From JACQCE01 sp041484905 (GTDB lineage: Bacteria; Nitrospirota; Nitrospiria; JACQCE01), in contig JBGPIL010000004.1 of the NCBI GenBank assembly GCA_041484905.1, positions 1-29,249 on the forward strand: a DNA stretch of 29,249 nt, in the 5' to 3' direction. Positions 22,517 through 29,249 of the stretch are shown one piece after another. Made by a program: the position numbers and the translations under genes. Numbering within the stretch: position 1 is the stretch's first letter; the number at the start of each line of letters is the position of its first letter. The notes beneath the pieces are model-generated. The model was not told where the DNA came from. It saw nothing but the letters and a program-made list of their open reading frames with translations, and searched no databases.

Positions 22517-23010
22517 CTCCCCCCTCCTCCTGACGGCGGGCCGGCCAAGCGGCGGCGCCTTGAAGGTTGATGGGAAGGTTGACGGGAAGGCTCACGGCCC
22601 GGCGACTCGGGCGTGACCCGATCGAGCTGGGCGCCCGTCACCCGCACCTTCTTCGCGTCGCCCCAGAGCTGGTCCAACCCGTAGAACTCCCGCTTGTCGG
22701 TCTGGAAGATATGGACGATCACGTCGGTATAATCCATGAGGATCCAGTTGGCATGCGCCGTGCCCTCAACGCTCAGGGGGCTGCAGCCGGCCTCGGCCAG
22801 CATCTTATCGATCGCGTCGGCCACGGCCTGCACCTGCCGGTTGGAGCCGCCCGAGCAGAGAATAAAATAATCGGCGAGGCTCGTCAACGCGGAGACGTTC
22901 AACACTCGAATGTCATCCGCTTTTTTCTCATACGCCGCCTTGGCGCAGAGCAACGCTTTGTGGTGCGACCCTACCTCGATGACGCCCCCCGGTCCGGAAC
23001 GCGCAACCAC
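22513..23010 (-). CDS. rsfS: Ribosomal silencing factor RsfS
   Basis: Binds ribosomal protein uL14 and blocks subunit joining when nutrients are low. From GTG 23010 it has 165 residues. The conserved core spans about 17-125 with DYFILCSGGSNRQVQA (47-62) and the HANWILMDYTDVIVHIF signature (86-102). Residues 138-165 are an extra low-complexity tail rich in Ser, Pro, Gln, Arg and Gly, not usual for the family. The frame is open upstream through nadD, but the GTG 19 bp after the nadD stop fits the family start best. It is coupled to the lapAB-like gene by a 4-bp overlap. The proA-nadD-rsfS order is common. Confidence 0.92.
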   Translation of the reverse strand: MVARSGPGGVIEVGSHHKALLCAKAAYEKKADDIRVLNVSALTSLADYFILCSGGSNRQVQAVADAIDKMLAEAGCSPLSVEGTAHANWILMDYTDVIVHIFQTDKREFYGLDQLWGDAKKVRVTGAQLDRVTPESPGREPSRQPSHQPSRRRRLAGPPSGGGGR

Positions 23011-23029
23011 GGCCCGCTTACCGCCAGAT

Positions 23030-23686
23030 TTATCGATAAAGCCCTTTCCGTAGTATATATGAACCAACCGACTCAGGCAAGAGCGCCTCAACCGGTTGTC
23101 CTGCTTGCATCGCGGCGCGAACCTGTGTGGAGGAAACCGGGCAGGGGGGTAGATGGACCAGCCAGACCCTTCCTCCGGCCGAGAGCGAAACACGTTCCTG
23201 CGTCAACTCCCCGCGGTCCAGCGCCTGCAGCCTCGCCGGCTCCTCCTGGGCCAACAACGGCAGCTCCCGCAGTGACAGAAACGTCCGATTGGGCCGGGCG
23301 ATCACCACAAACTCGCAGAGTGTGAGCAGGCGCTGGTAGTCGCGCCAGCCGAGAATGTCCGCAAACGCATCGGCCCCCACAAGAAAAAACAAGGCATCGT
23401 CCGGCCGCTCGTGGCGCAAGGCGGCCACGGTCTCGACCGAATAGGAGGGCCCCTGGCGCTCGATCTCGATGGCGGAGACCTCAGCCCACGGATAGGGCTG
23501 CACCGCGAGCCGGGTCATTTCCAGCCGATCCGAGGCCGGCGCAAGCGCAGCGGCCTTGAACGGCGGAGTGCCGGCGGGAATGAAGAGAATTCGATCCAAT
23601 GCCATGAGCCGCCGGACCTGATCCGCCACAGTCAGGTGACAGGTGTGAATGGGGTTAAACGTTCCGCCGAAGAGGCCGATGTTCAT
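23030..23686 (-). CDS. nadD: Nicotinate-nucleotide adenylyltransferase
   Basis: Adenylates nicotinate mononucleotide in NAD synthesis. From ATG 23686 it has 218 residues, the usual length. It begins with MNIGLFGGTFNPIH and has the VSSTQVR motif near the C-terminus (family ISSTxIR). The nucleotidyl transferase motif usually reads HxGH; here it is His-Thr-Cys-His (residues 14-17), with Cys in place of Gly. The longer open frame to 23830 runs through the repeat array and is not coding. The ATG has no clear ribosome binding site. It is followed by rsfS. Confidence 0.93.
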   Translation of the reverse strand: MNIGLFGGTFNPIHTCHLTVADQVRRLMALDRILFIPAGTPPFKAAALAPASDRLEMTRLAVQPYPWAEVSAIEIERQGPSYSVETVAALRHERPDDALFFLVGADAFADILGWRDYQRLLTLCEFVVIARPNRTFLSLRELPLLAQEEPARLQALDRGELTQERVSLSAGGRVWLVHLPPCPVSSTQVRAAMQAGQPVEALLPESVGSYILRKGLYR

Positions 23687-23973
23687 GAGGACAGTAGCCA
23701 GTAGACGGTAGGCAGTAGGCAGGAAATATAAAGCGGTAGGCAGGAAACAGTAGGCAGTAGACAGGAAACAGAAGAAAAAGGTAGGCGGGGGACAGTAGAC
23801 AGTAGGCGGGAAATAAAAGATAGGGGACAAAACCCAGTAGGCGGCAGCACAGGGACAAGATCATTTGCCATGTTTGCTCTCTTCCTGCCTACTGGCTACT
23901 ATCTTTCCTCTTTCCTATCTACTGCCTACTATTTTTATTCTTCCTGCCTACTGTCTACCGCCTACTGGACCCT
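23687..23973. repeat. Large imperfect inverted repeat built from GTAGGCAGTAG units
   Basis: The whole gap between proA and nadD is made of short degenerate units. The left half (about 23690-23840) reads CAGTAGGCAGGAAA-like, and the right half (about 23878-23970) reads CTGCCTACTGTCTACC-like, so the two halves are inverted and could form a long imperfect hairpin. A third patch with the right-half units lies at about 25335-25375. No gene is visible. Confidence 0.8.
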
Positions 23974-25233
23974 TTATTCTCTTAATTGCCCCTCACCGAG
24001 CACAATATACTTGATTGTCGTCAAATCATGCAGCCCCATCGGCCCCCGCGCGTGTAAACGGCCGGTGGAAATGCCGATCTCCGCGCCCAGGCCAAACTGG
24101 CCGCCGTCGTTGAGCCGCGTCGAGGCATTGACCATGACGGCGGCGGAATCAACCACCCGGAGAAATTCCATGGCACGTTGGTAATCCTGCGTAATGATGG
24201 CATCGGTATGCTGCGAGCCATAGGTCGCGATGTGTTCGACCGCCGCATCCATCGAATCGACCACCCGAATCGAGACAATCAGATCGAGATATTCCGCCGA
24301 CCAATCGGCCTCCGTGGCCGCGGTCACGCCGGGGACAAGTTTCCTCGTGCGCTCGCAGCCACGAACTTCCACCTTGGCCTCTCGTAATCGGCCGATCAGC
24401 TTGGGCAAAAAGGTCGGCGCAATCGTCTGATGGACCAGCAGCGTTTCCACCGCGTTGCAGGTGCCCGGCCGCTGGACCTTGGCATTCACGCAGACTGACT
24501 CAGCCATTTTTAGATCGGCCGCGTCATCGACATAGATATGGCAGACCCCTTTGTCATGCTTGATGACGGGAATCGTCGACTGCTCGATCACCGTGCGGAT
24601 CAACCCCTCGCCCCCGCGCGGAATGATGAGGTCGATATACCGATCCTGCTTGAGCAGCGCGGTGACGAACTCCCGCTCGGTCCGGTCGATGACGGTCAAC
24701 GCGCCTTCGGGCAATCCGGCTTTGAGTCCCGCATCATGCAGAAGGCGTCCGATCGCGACATTGGAACGGACCGCCTCCGAGCCGCCGCGCAAGATGACCG
24801 CATTGCCTGCTTTCAGACACAATCCCGCCGCTTCAGCCGTAACATTCGGACGAGACTCATAGATGATGCCGATCACGCCGAGGGGAACGCGCATCCGGCC
24901 GACCCGCATGCCGTTGGGCCGAAGCCACATCCGCTCGATTTCACCAACCGGATCGGCCAGTGCGGCGACCTCTCGAAGCCCCGTCGCCATCTCGCCGATC
25001 CGCTTGGGTGTGAGCGTCAGCCGATCGATCAGCGCCGCGCTCAGGCCGGCTTTCTTGGCCTCGGCCACATCCTGCGCATTGGCGGCCTGAATCGTCTCGG
25101 CGGCATCAACCAGCGCCGCAGCCATCCGGTTGAGCGCATCAGTTTTGACGGCAGTCGAGCACTGCGCCATTAATCGGGCAGCCGCGCGGGCCCGCTTGGC
25201 GATTGATTCAGCCGTGTTCGCAAAATCGGTCAT
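23974..25233 (-). CDS. proA: Glutamate-5-semialdehyde dehydrogenase (gamma-glutamyl phosphate reductase)
   Basis: Second step of proline synthesis: NADPH-dependent reduction of gamma-glutamyl phosphate. The 419-residue length is standard for ProA. The aldehyde dehydrogenase fold carries the active-site Cys in QRPGTCNAVETLLVH (about 256-270), preceded by LIIPRGGEGLIRTV, and the C-terminal ARGPMGLHDLTTIKYIVLGEGQLR ending is typical. A -10 box with TG extension and GAGGATGG lie upstream of the ATG at 25233. The first enzyme, ProB, is not in this window. Confidence 0.96.
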   Translation of the reverse strand: MTDFANTAESIAKRARAAARLMAQCSTAVKTDALNRMAAALVDAAETIQAANAQDVAEAKKAGLSAALIDRLTLTPKRIGEMATGLREVAALADPVGEIERMWLRPNGMRVGRMRVPLGVIGIIYESRPNVTAEAAGLCLKAGNAVILRGGSEAVRSNVAIGRLLHDAGLKAGLPEGALTVIDRTEREFVTALLKQDRYIDLIIPRGGEGLIRTVIEQSTIPVIKHDKGVCHIYVDDAADLKMAESVCVNAKVQRPGTCNAVETLLVHQTIAPTFLPKLIGRLREAKVEVRGCERTRKLVPGVTAATEADWSAEYLDLIVSIRVVDSMDAAVEHIATYGSQHTDAIITQDYQRAMEFLRVVDSAAVMVNASTRLNDGGQFGLGAEIGISTGRLHARGPMGLHDLTTIKYIVLGEGQLRE

Positions 25234-25253
25234 CGTTCCATCCTCGTGGCGCC

Positions 25254-25262
25254 ATTATAACA
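25254..25262 (-). promoter_or_regulatory. Extended -10 promoter of proA
   Basis: Minus strand TGT-TATAAT (25262-25254). The predicted start near 25247 gives a 14-nt leader that includes GAGGATGG, a usable Shine-Dalgarno. The -35 region is poor. Confidence 0.5.
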
Positions 25263-25334
25263 GAGGGGCCAGCGTCCAGGGTACAGGGTCCAGTAAACAG
25301 TTGCCGGGGAACAGAACCGCTTGTTATTTCCAGT

Positions 25335-25375
25335 CTCTTTTCCTGTCTACCGCCTACTGCCTACTGTCTACTAGA
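25335..25375. repeat. CTACTGCCTACTGTCTA repeat patch
   Basis: A short patch of the same CTGCCTACTG/CTACCG units found in the large inverted repeat upstream of nadD, here between proA and the AlkA-like gene. It lies a few bases downstream of the glycosylase stop codon. Confidence 0.6.
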
Positions 25376-25379
25376 CTTT

Positions 25380-26021
25380 TTATCCTTCTCCATATATGAC
25401 GCCTTTCCCATCTCTACTCGCCCACAGATACCAGGTCGCCACGGTCCGATAGGGGGCCCAGCGTTTCGCAATCCTCCGCATTGTTGTTGCCGACGGGTGG
25501 CGGCGTAATCCATACGCCCGTTGAATCGCTTTTTGCAATCCCAGATCATCGACCGGGAAGACATCGAGTCGCAACAGGACAAAGATCAAAAACATCTCGG
25601 CCGTCCAGCGGCCGATGCCGTGCAACTGCGTGAGGACTTCAATGATCTCCTCATCGCTCAACACGTGCAGTCGCCGCGAAGGCAGCCGGCCGTCGAGGGA
25701 AGCCTCGGCCAAACCTTTCAGATAAACGACCTTTTGACGGGAGAGTCCCACGGCCCGAAGCCGTCCGATCGGTGTTGCCAACAGATCCTGTGGCCGCGGC
25801 ACGCGATGATCGGGATAGAGTTGCCGGAGGCGCTTGAAAATCGTTGCGGCCGCCGCCACCGAGAGTTGCTGCGAGACGATGGCTTCGGCGAGCGCCCAAA
25901 AATAGTGGCGCTGGCGATGAAGCAGACAGGGGCCGATCTGGGTGATGATCCGGCGCAAGACCGGATCGCGTTGCCGCAGCGTGCGAACCGCCGTAGAGAG
26001 TTGGGTTGGCGTTTTGGCCAC
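25380..26021 (-). CDS. AlkA-like DNA-3-methyladenine glycosylase (HhH-GPD family)
   Basis: Base-excision repair glycosylase that removes alkylated purines. The 213-residue protein is the HhH-GPD core without the extra N-terminal domain of E. coli AlkA. The helix-hairpin-helix is LHGIGRWTA (133-141), and the Asp pair at 158-159 in VFPVDDLGL follows; the second aligns with catalytic Asp238 of AlkA. IVSQQLS near 48-54 is the usual early motif. There is no Fe-S cysteine cluster, so it is not Nth or MutY. The start is GTG 26021, just after a G-rich repeat that separates it from the RNA methyltransferase. Confidence 0.92.
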   Translation of the reverse strand: MAKTPTQLSTAVRTLRQRDPVLRRIITQIGPCLLHRQRHYFWALAEAIVSQQLSVAAAATIFKRLRQLYPDHRVPRPQDLLATPIGRLRAVGLSRQKVVYLKGLAEASLDGRLPSRRLHVLSDEEIIEVLTQLHGIGRWTAEMFLIFVLLRLDVFPVDDLGLQKAIQRAYGLRRHPSATTMRRIAKRWAPYRTVATWYLWASRDGKGVIYGEG

Positions 26022-26062
26022 GGCCCCCCCTCACCCTACCCTCTCCCCCTCGAGGGGGGAGA
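26022..26062. repeat. CCCTCACCCTACCCTCTCCCC repeat with inverted GAGGGGGGAGAGG
   Basis: On the plus strand a C-rich block is followed by GAGGGGGGAGAGG, giving an inverted repeat CTCTCCCCCTC/GAGGGGGGAGAG. It resembles the G-rich units at 5283-5320 and 17445-17474. The last codons of the RNA methyltransferase gene run into it. Confidence 0.6.
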
Positions 26063-26863
26063 GGAAGAAGCAGGAGGAAATTGAGTAGCACGCTGGCGAA
26101 TCGCCTCATACAACAGCATGGCGGTCGCCATTGCCACGTTGAGCGATTCGACCTGCTTCGCCATCGGAATGGTAATACGCACTGTCGCCCGTTTGAGCAA
26201 CGGCTCCGGCAACCCCGCCGCTTCCTGCCCCACCAAAAGAAACGTGGGGCGGGTCAGATCCGCCTCCCATGGAGCAATCCCGCCCTGGGCCACGGTCGCC
26301 ACCACCTGCGCCGGGCCGGACAGTGTTTCTTCCAGATTGTCTGCCGCGATGACCGGTAGACGAAAGAGACTGCCCATGCTGGCCCGCAACGCTTTAGGAT
26401 GATAGGGATCGACGGTCCCCTTCGCCAGCAGCAGACCACGCGCGCCGGCCGCTTCGCTCATTCTGATGATCGTCCCCAGATTGCCGGGATCTTGAAGCTC
26501 GCAGGCGACCACCACCAGACCGGACTGCAGCGGCGTCTCCCATGGCCGGGGCCAAGCCGGCTGGACGAAAAGGCCGACCGCGCCCTGGGAGGTTTTTGTC
26601 TCTTTCAGCGAGTTCAACACCCGATCGGGGAGTTCCATAATCGGTGCCTTGGCCTGCTTGGCGAGTCTGAGCAGTTCGGTGCCGCGCTCCTGCTCAGTCA
26701 GTCGGGCTGTATAGAAGAACTGCTCGCAGCGCAGACCGCTTGCAAAGGCCTCCTCCAAGAGCCGGACGCCCTCGACTAGAAAACGGCCTGCCGATCGCCG
26801 CTCGCCGGGATCATGCAGCGAGCGCGCTCGTTTGACGGCCGGATGATTGAGGGAGATCATCAT
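26036..26863 (-). CDS. SpoU/TrmH-family RNA 2'-O-methyltransferase
   Basis: Predicted to methylate a ribose 2'-OH in rRNA or tRNA with SAM. The 275 residues comprise an L30e-like RNA-binding N-terminal domain (about 1-100) and a C-terminal SPOUT knot domain (about 110-260). The three SpoU motifs are present: LQDPGNLGTIIR, LLVGQEAAGLP (often GNEGxG) and IPMAKQVESLNVAMATAMLLYE. The target base is unknown. The last ~12 residues (Ser/Pro/Arg/Gly-rich) are encoded by the intergenic repeat, so the original stop codon was probably lost. ATG 26863 lies 10 bp after the rarA stop, so the two genes are likely co-transcribed. Confidence 0.92.
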   Translation of the reverse strand: MMISLNHPAVKRARSLHDPGERRSAGRFLVEGVRLLEEAFASGLRCEQFFYTARLTEQERGTELLRLAKQAKAPIMELPDRVLNSLKETKTSQGAVGLFVQPAWPRPWETPLQSGLVVVACELQDPGNLGTIIRMSEAAGARGLLLAKGTVDPYHPKALRASMGSLFRLPVIAADNLEETLSGPAQVVATVAQGGIAPWEADLTRPTFLLVGQEAAGLPEPLLKRATVRITIPMAKQVESLNVAMATAMLLYEAIRQRATQFPPASSSPPSRGRG

Positions 26864-26873
26864 GCGGGGGCCA

Positions 26874-28322
26874 TCATGTGGGCCGTTCAGGCTTGATCGG
26901 CGTCCGTTTGGCTATCGTCAGGCGCCACTGTTCCAGCCGTTCTTTGATCTGGCGCTCTTCCCCCTCGTCACTCGGCTCATAGTAGCGGCGGCCCTTGAGC
27001 CGTTCAGGCAGGTAGTCCTGTTCGGTGACGTGGCCGGGAAAATCGTGCGGATATTGATAGTCCTCTCCGTAGCCCTCGCGCCGCATCAGCTCGGTCGGCG
27101 CATTGCGCAGATGCAAGGGAACGGGGAGCGAGCCGCTCTCGCCCAACTCGGCCTTGGCCCGCCGATAGGCCCGATAGCTCGCGTTGCTCTTGGGCGCCGT
27201 CGCCAGATAGGTGGCCGCCTGACTCAACGGAATCCATCCTTCCGGCCAGCCAACCGTTTGAAACGCCTGATGGGCCGAGACCGCCACGCTCAGGGCGCGC
27301 GGATCGGCGTTGCCGATATCTTCGGAGGCAAAGATGATCATCCGGCGGGCGACGAAGAGCGGCTCCTCTCCGGCCTCCAGCAGCCGGGCCAGCCAGTAGA
27401 CGGCGGCATCGGGATCGCTGCCGCGCATTGATTTAATGAAGGCGGAGATGACGTTGTAATGCTCTTCCCGATCCTTGTCGAAGAGCAACAACCGCTGCTG
27501 GGCCGCTTCTTTAATCGCCGAGTCGGTGAGCACACGCCGCCCGTCTGCTGTTGGACAGAGCGCCACCGCCGCTTCAAGAATATTCAGCGCGCGGCGGGCG
27601 TCGCCTTCCGCCCAGTCGGCGATCTGCTCGAGTAGCTTCGGCTCGACCGTGATCTTCAACGCGCCTAAACCCCGCTCACAATCGTCGAGCGCGCGGCGCA
27701 GGATCGTGACCACGTCCGACCGGGTCAGGGGTTTGAGCACCACCACCTGGCAGCGGGAGAGGAGTGGCGCATTAATCGCGAAACTCGGGTTTTCGGTTGT
27801 GGCCCCCATCAAAATAATCGTGCCGTTTTCCACATGGGGGAGAAAGGCATCCTGCTGGCTGCGATTGAACCGGTGCAGCTCGTCGACAAACAGGATCGTC
27901 CGCTCACCTCCGGCCAGCCGTTGCTTAGCTTCCGCGATCAGCTCGCGGACTTCCTTCACGCCGGCCAGGACAGCCGAGAAAAAGACGAAATGGCACCGGC
28001 TGGACTGGGCGATCAGACGGGCGAGGGTCGTTTTGCCCGAGCCGGGCGGCCCCCAGAAGATGACCGACGGCGGTCTGCCCTCTTGTCCGGAAGGCAGATC
28101 AGCCCCAATCGCCCCGGTCAATAACTTTCCCTCGCGCGAGCGGCCGCCGCCCGCGCCCACCAGATGCTCCTGGCCGATGAATTCTTCCAGTGTGCGCGGC
28201 CGCATCCGGTCGGCCAGAGGTGGCGGCAGCGACGGGGGCAGTGATGCTGCCGGCGAGGGCGGCGTCGCCGATCGGGCGCGTTTCGATGACTCGACCGGCG
28301 ATCGGTCAAATAAGTCGGCCAT
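26874..28322 (-). CDS. rarA: Replication-associated recombination protein A (RarA/MgsA)
   Basis: AAA+ ATPase that acts at stalled replication forks. From ATG 28322 it has 482 residues, slightly longer than usual because of a Pro/Ser-rich N-terminus and an insert around 60-84. The Walker A GPPGSGKTT (91-99), Walker B ILFVDE (143-148), sensor-1 (GATTENPSF) and the C-terminal tetramerisation part with ASEDIGNADPRAL and HDFPGHVTEQDYLP are all recognisable. The frame is open to 28397, but a -10 box ends six bases before ATG 28322, so that is the start. The RNA methyltransferase gene follows after 10 bp. Confidence 0.95.
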   Translation of the reverse strand: MADLFDRSPVESSKRARSATPPSPAASLPPSLPPPLADRMRPRTLEEFIGQEHLVGAGGGRSREGKLLTGAIGADLPSGQEGRPPSVIFWGPPGSGKTTLARLIAQSSRCHFVFFSAVLAGVKEVRELIAEAKQRLAGGERTILFVDELHRFNRSQQDAFLPHVENGTIILMGATTENPSFAINAPLLSRCQVVVLKPLTRSDVVTILRRALDDCERGLGALKITVEPKLLEQIADWAEGDARRALNILEAAVALCPTADGRRVLTDSAIKEAAQQRLLLFDKDREEHYNVISAFIKSMRGSDPDAAVYWLARLLEAGEEPLFVARRMIIFASEDIGNADPRALSVAVSAHQAFQTVGWPEGWIPLSQAATYLATAPKSNASYRAYRRAKAELGESGSLPVPLHLRNAPTELMRREGYGEDYQYPHDFPGHVTEQDYLPERLKGRRYYEPSDEGEERQIKERLEQWRLTIAKRTPIKPERPT

Positions 28323-28328
28323 GCGGCC

Positions 28329-28337
28329 AGTATAACA
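28329..28337 (-). promoter_or_regulatory. Extended -10 promoter of rarA, predicted leaderless
   Basis: Minus strand TGT-TATACT (28337-28329). The start site seven bases on is 28322, the A of the rarA ATG. The -35 region is poor, so the TG extension probably matters. Confidence 0.6.
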
Positions 28338-28390
28338 ACTTTCCATCCGGAGTGAAACGGCGACTTGCGGCCGACCGCGGCTGTTGCGTC

Positions 28391-28420
28391 TTGACAACCG
28401 GGTTCACGCGGGATCATGAT
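28391..28420 (+). promoter_or_regulatory. Possible promoter of the membrane sensor gene
   Basis: TTGACA (28391-28396), 18-bp spacer, CATGAT (28415-28420). The -10 matches four of six. It would give a ~130-nt leader before the ATG at 28558. Confidence 0.4.
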
Positions 28421-28557
28421 GATATTCGTTCTGTGCGCTGGAACGTATACGGGCTTGTAAGGGAGACCATTCTGCCCAACATGGCCGTTCAGAGCCGCCA
28501 GGCTCCTCTGTGTTGGTGTGTCCTCCCGGCTGTCCTGCCGTCGACGGGCACACGTTG

Positions 28558-29249
28558 ATGTCCTCCTCACCCGCCGCGCCTCCGCTCCCGTTACTGCGTA
28601 GCCCGTCACGTGCGGCCAGCGCCGTCGTCATCCTGATCGGCGCGCTGGTCCTGGTCAGCTGGCAACTGAACATCGCCATCTTGAAGAGTTTCTTTCCGGG
28701 CGGCGTGGCCATGAATCCCATCACCGCACTCTGCTTCATCCTGTCCGGCGTGTCATTGTGGCTGTTGAGCCGGGAAACACGCACGCCACCGCTGCGATCC
28801 ATCGGGAGAGCCTGCGCCTTCATCGTCGCCGCCATCGGCATGGCAAAAGCGGGCGGCTATCTGGCGGGTTGGGATGTTGGGATCGACCGATGGTTGTTCA
28901 GGGACCGATTGGCTCCGGCCACGCCCTACCCGCTCGTCAGAATGGCGCCCAATACCGCCGTCAATTTTCTGCTGCTGGGATCGGCGTTGCTGTGTCTGGA
29001 TTGGGAAACCCGCCGTGGCCGGCGGCCGGCGCAGTATCTGGCCATCACCGCGGCCTTTATCTCGTTTCTGGCCCTGATCGGCTATCTCTACGGCGTCCGC
29101 TCCTTTTACGGCATGACCGCTTACATTCCGATGGCCTTGAGCACGGGCATCGCCTTCCTCGTCCTCTCCGCCGGCCTGCTCCTTGCCCACGCAGACCGCG
29201 GGCTTATGGCCGTGGTGACGAGCCGTCACGCCGGCGGCTTGATGGCGCG
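28558..29249 (+). CDS. Multi-pass membrane sensor protein, N-terminal part (3' end outside window)
   Basis: The reading frame from ATG 28558 runs off the window after about 230 residues. A 17-residue polar N-terminus is followed by about seven hydrophobic segments in three pairs and loops with the motifs MNPITALCFILSG and MAPNTAVNFLLLG, which look like repeats of each other. Such domains occur at the front of bacterial sensor histidine kinases and diguanylate cyclases. The output domain is not in the window, so the type of signalling cannot be decided. The start overlaps the stop of a 25-codon upstream ORF (TGATG). It diverges from rarA. Confidence 0.7.
   Translation, partial: MSSSPAAPPLPLLRSPSRAASAVVILIGALVLVSWQLNIAILKSFFPGGVAMNPITALCFILSGVSLWLLSRETRTPPLRSIGRACAFIVAAIGMAKAGGYLAGWDVGIDRWLFRDRLAPATPYPLVRMAPNTAVNFLLLGSALLCLDWETRRGRRPAQYLAITAAFISFLALIGYLYGVRSFYGMTAYIPMALSTGIAFLVLSAGLLLAHADRGLMAVVTSRHAGGLMA

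Noticed and set aside
23687..23830. Longer NadD with a Tyr/Leu/Pro-rich N-terminus
   Set aside because: The extension is translation of the repeat array; NadD family proteins start at the MNIGLFGGTF stretch.
23687..25375. CRISPR array made of the short repeats
   Set aside because: Units are about 10 bp, degenerate and inverted, without constant-length unique spacers or cas genes.

Overview
The window is about 29 kb of GC-rich, gene-dense bacterial chromosome. The genes point to a Gram-negative organism: lipid A modification genes, a LapB-type regulator of LPS synthesis, sigma-54 and c-di-GMP control, and a split F-type ATP synthase locus. The gene content and the short degenerate intergenic repeats remind me of Nitrospira and relatives (Nitrospirota). 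That placement is inference and was not tested. There is no sign of a phage, plasmid, insertion sequence or CRISPR array, so most of this is core genome.

Layout. 1-2.2 kb: end of a hypothetical gene, then atpI-atpB-atpF on the minus strand with no atpE. 2.3-5.1 kb: a large FAD/Fe-S oxidoreductase (GlcD-GlcF fusion). 5.3-5.4 kb: tRNA-Val(CAC). 5.67-7.5 kb: a consensus sigma-54 promoter, a c-di-GMP-I (GEMM) riboswitch, a terminator hairpin and a REC-GAF-HD-GYP response regulator. 7.5-9.6 kb: RlmI-like rRNA methyltransferase and a DMT transporter. 9.7 kb: a small, apparently leaderless ORF. 10.1-13.1 kb: an ArnA-like formyltransferase lacking catalytic residues, a LpxB-N-like membrane protein and an ArnT-like glycosyltransferase. 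13.1-14.8 kb: fur, a secreted cupredoxin and an FTR1 iron permease, with a Fur box. 14.9-17.4 kb: polyprenyl diphosphate synthase and a DUF1015 protein. 17.7-19.5 kb: a family 2 glycosyltransferase, a DUF302 protein and a gamma-carbonic anhydrase. 19.8-20.2 kb: a cold-shock gene with a long leader that contains a strong intrinsic terminator. 20.3-25.2 kb (minus strand): proA, nadD, rsfS, a LapA-LapB-like fusion and comF. 25.4-28.3 kb (minus strand): an AlkA-like glycosylase, a SpoU-type RNA methyltransferase and rarA. 28.6 kb to the end: the N-terminus of a membrane sensor protein.

The most interesting material is regulatory. The HD-GYP gene encodes a c-di-GMP phosphodiesterase and appears to sit behind both a sigma-54 promoter and a c-di-GMP aptamer-terminator, which makes a likely feedback loop. 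Several unrelated genes (glcDF, a small ORF, eamA, the polyprenyl synthase, a GT2 and rarA) have a -10 box so close to the start codon that the mRNA should be leaderless. Other genes (LAB_N, cspA, DUF302) have strong Shine-Dalgarno sequences, so two initiation modes seem to coexist. The cspA leader either attenuates cspA or makes a separate ~78-nt RNA.
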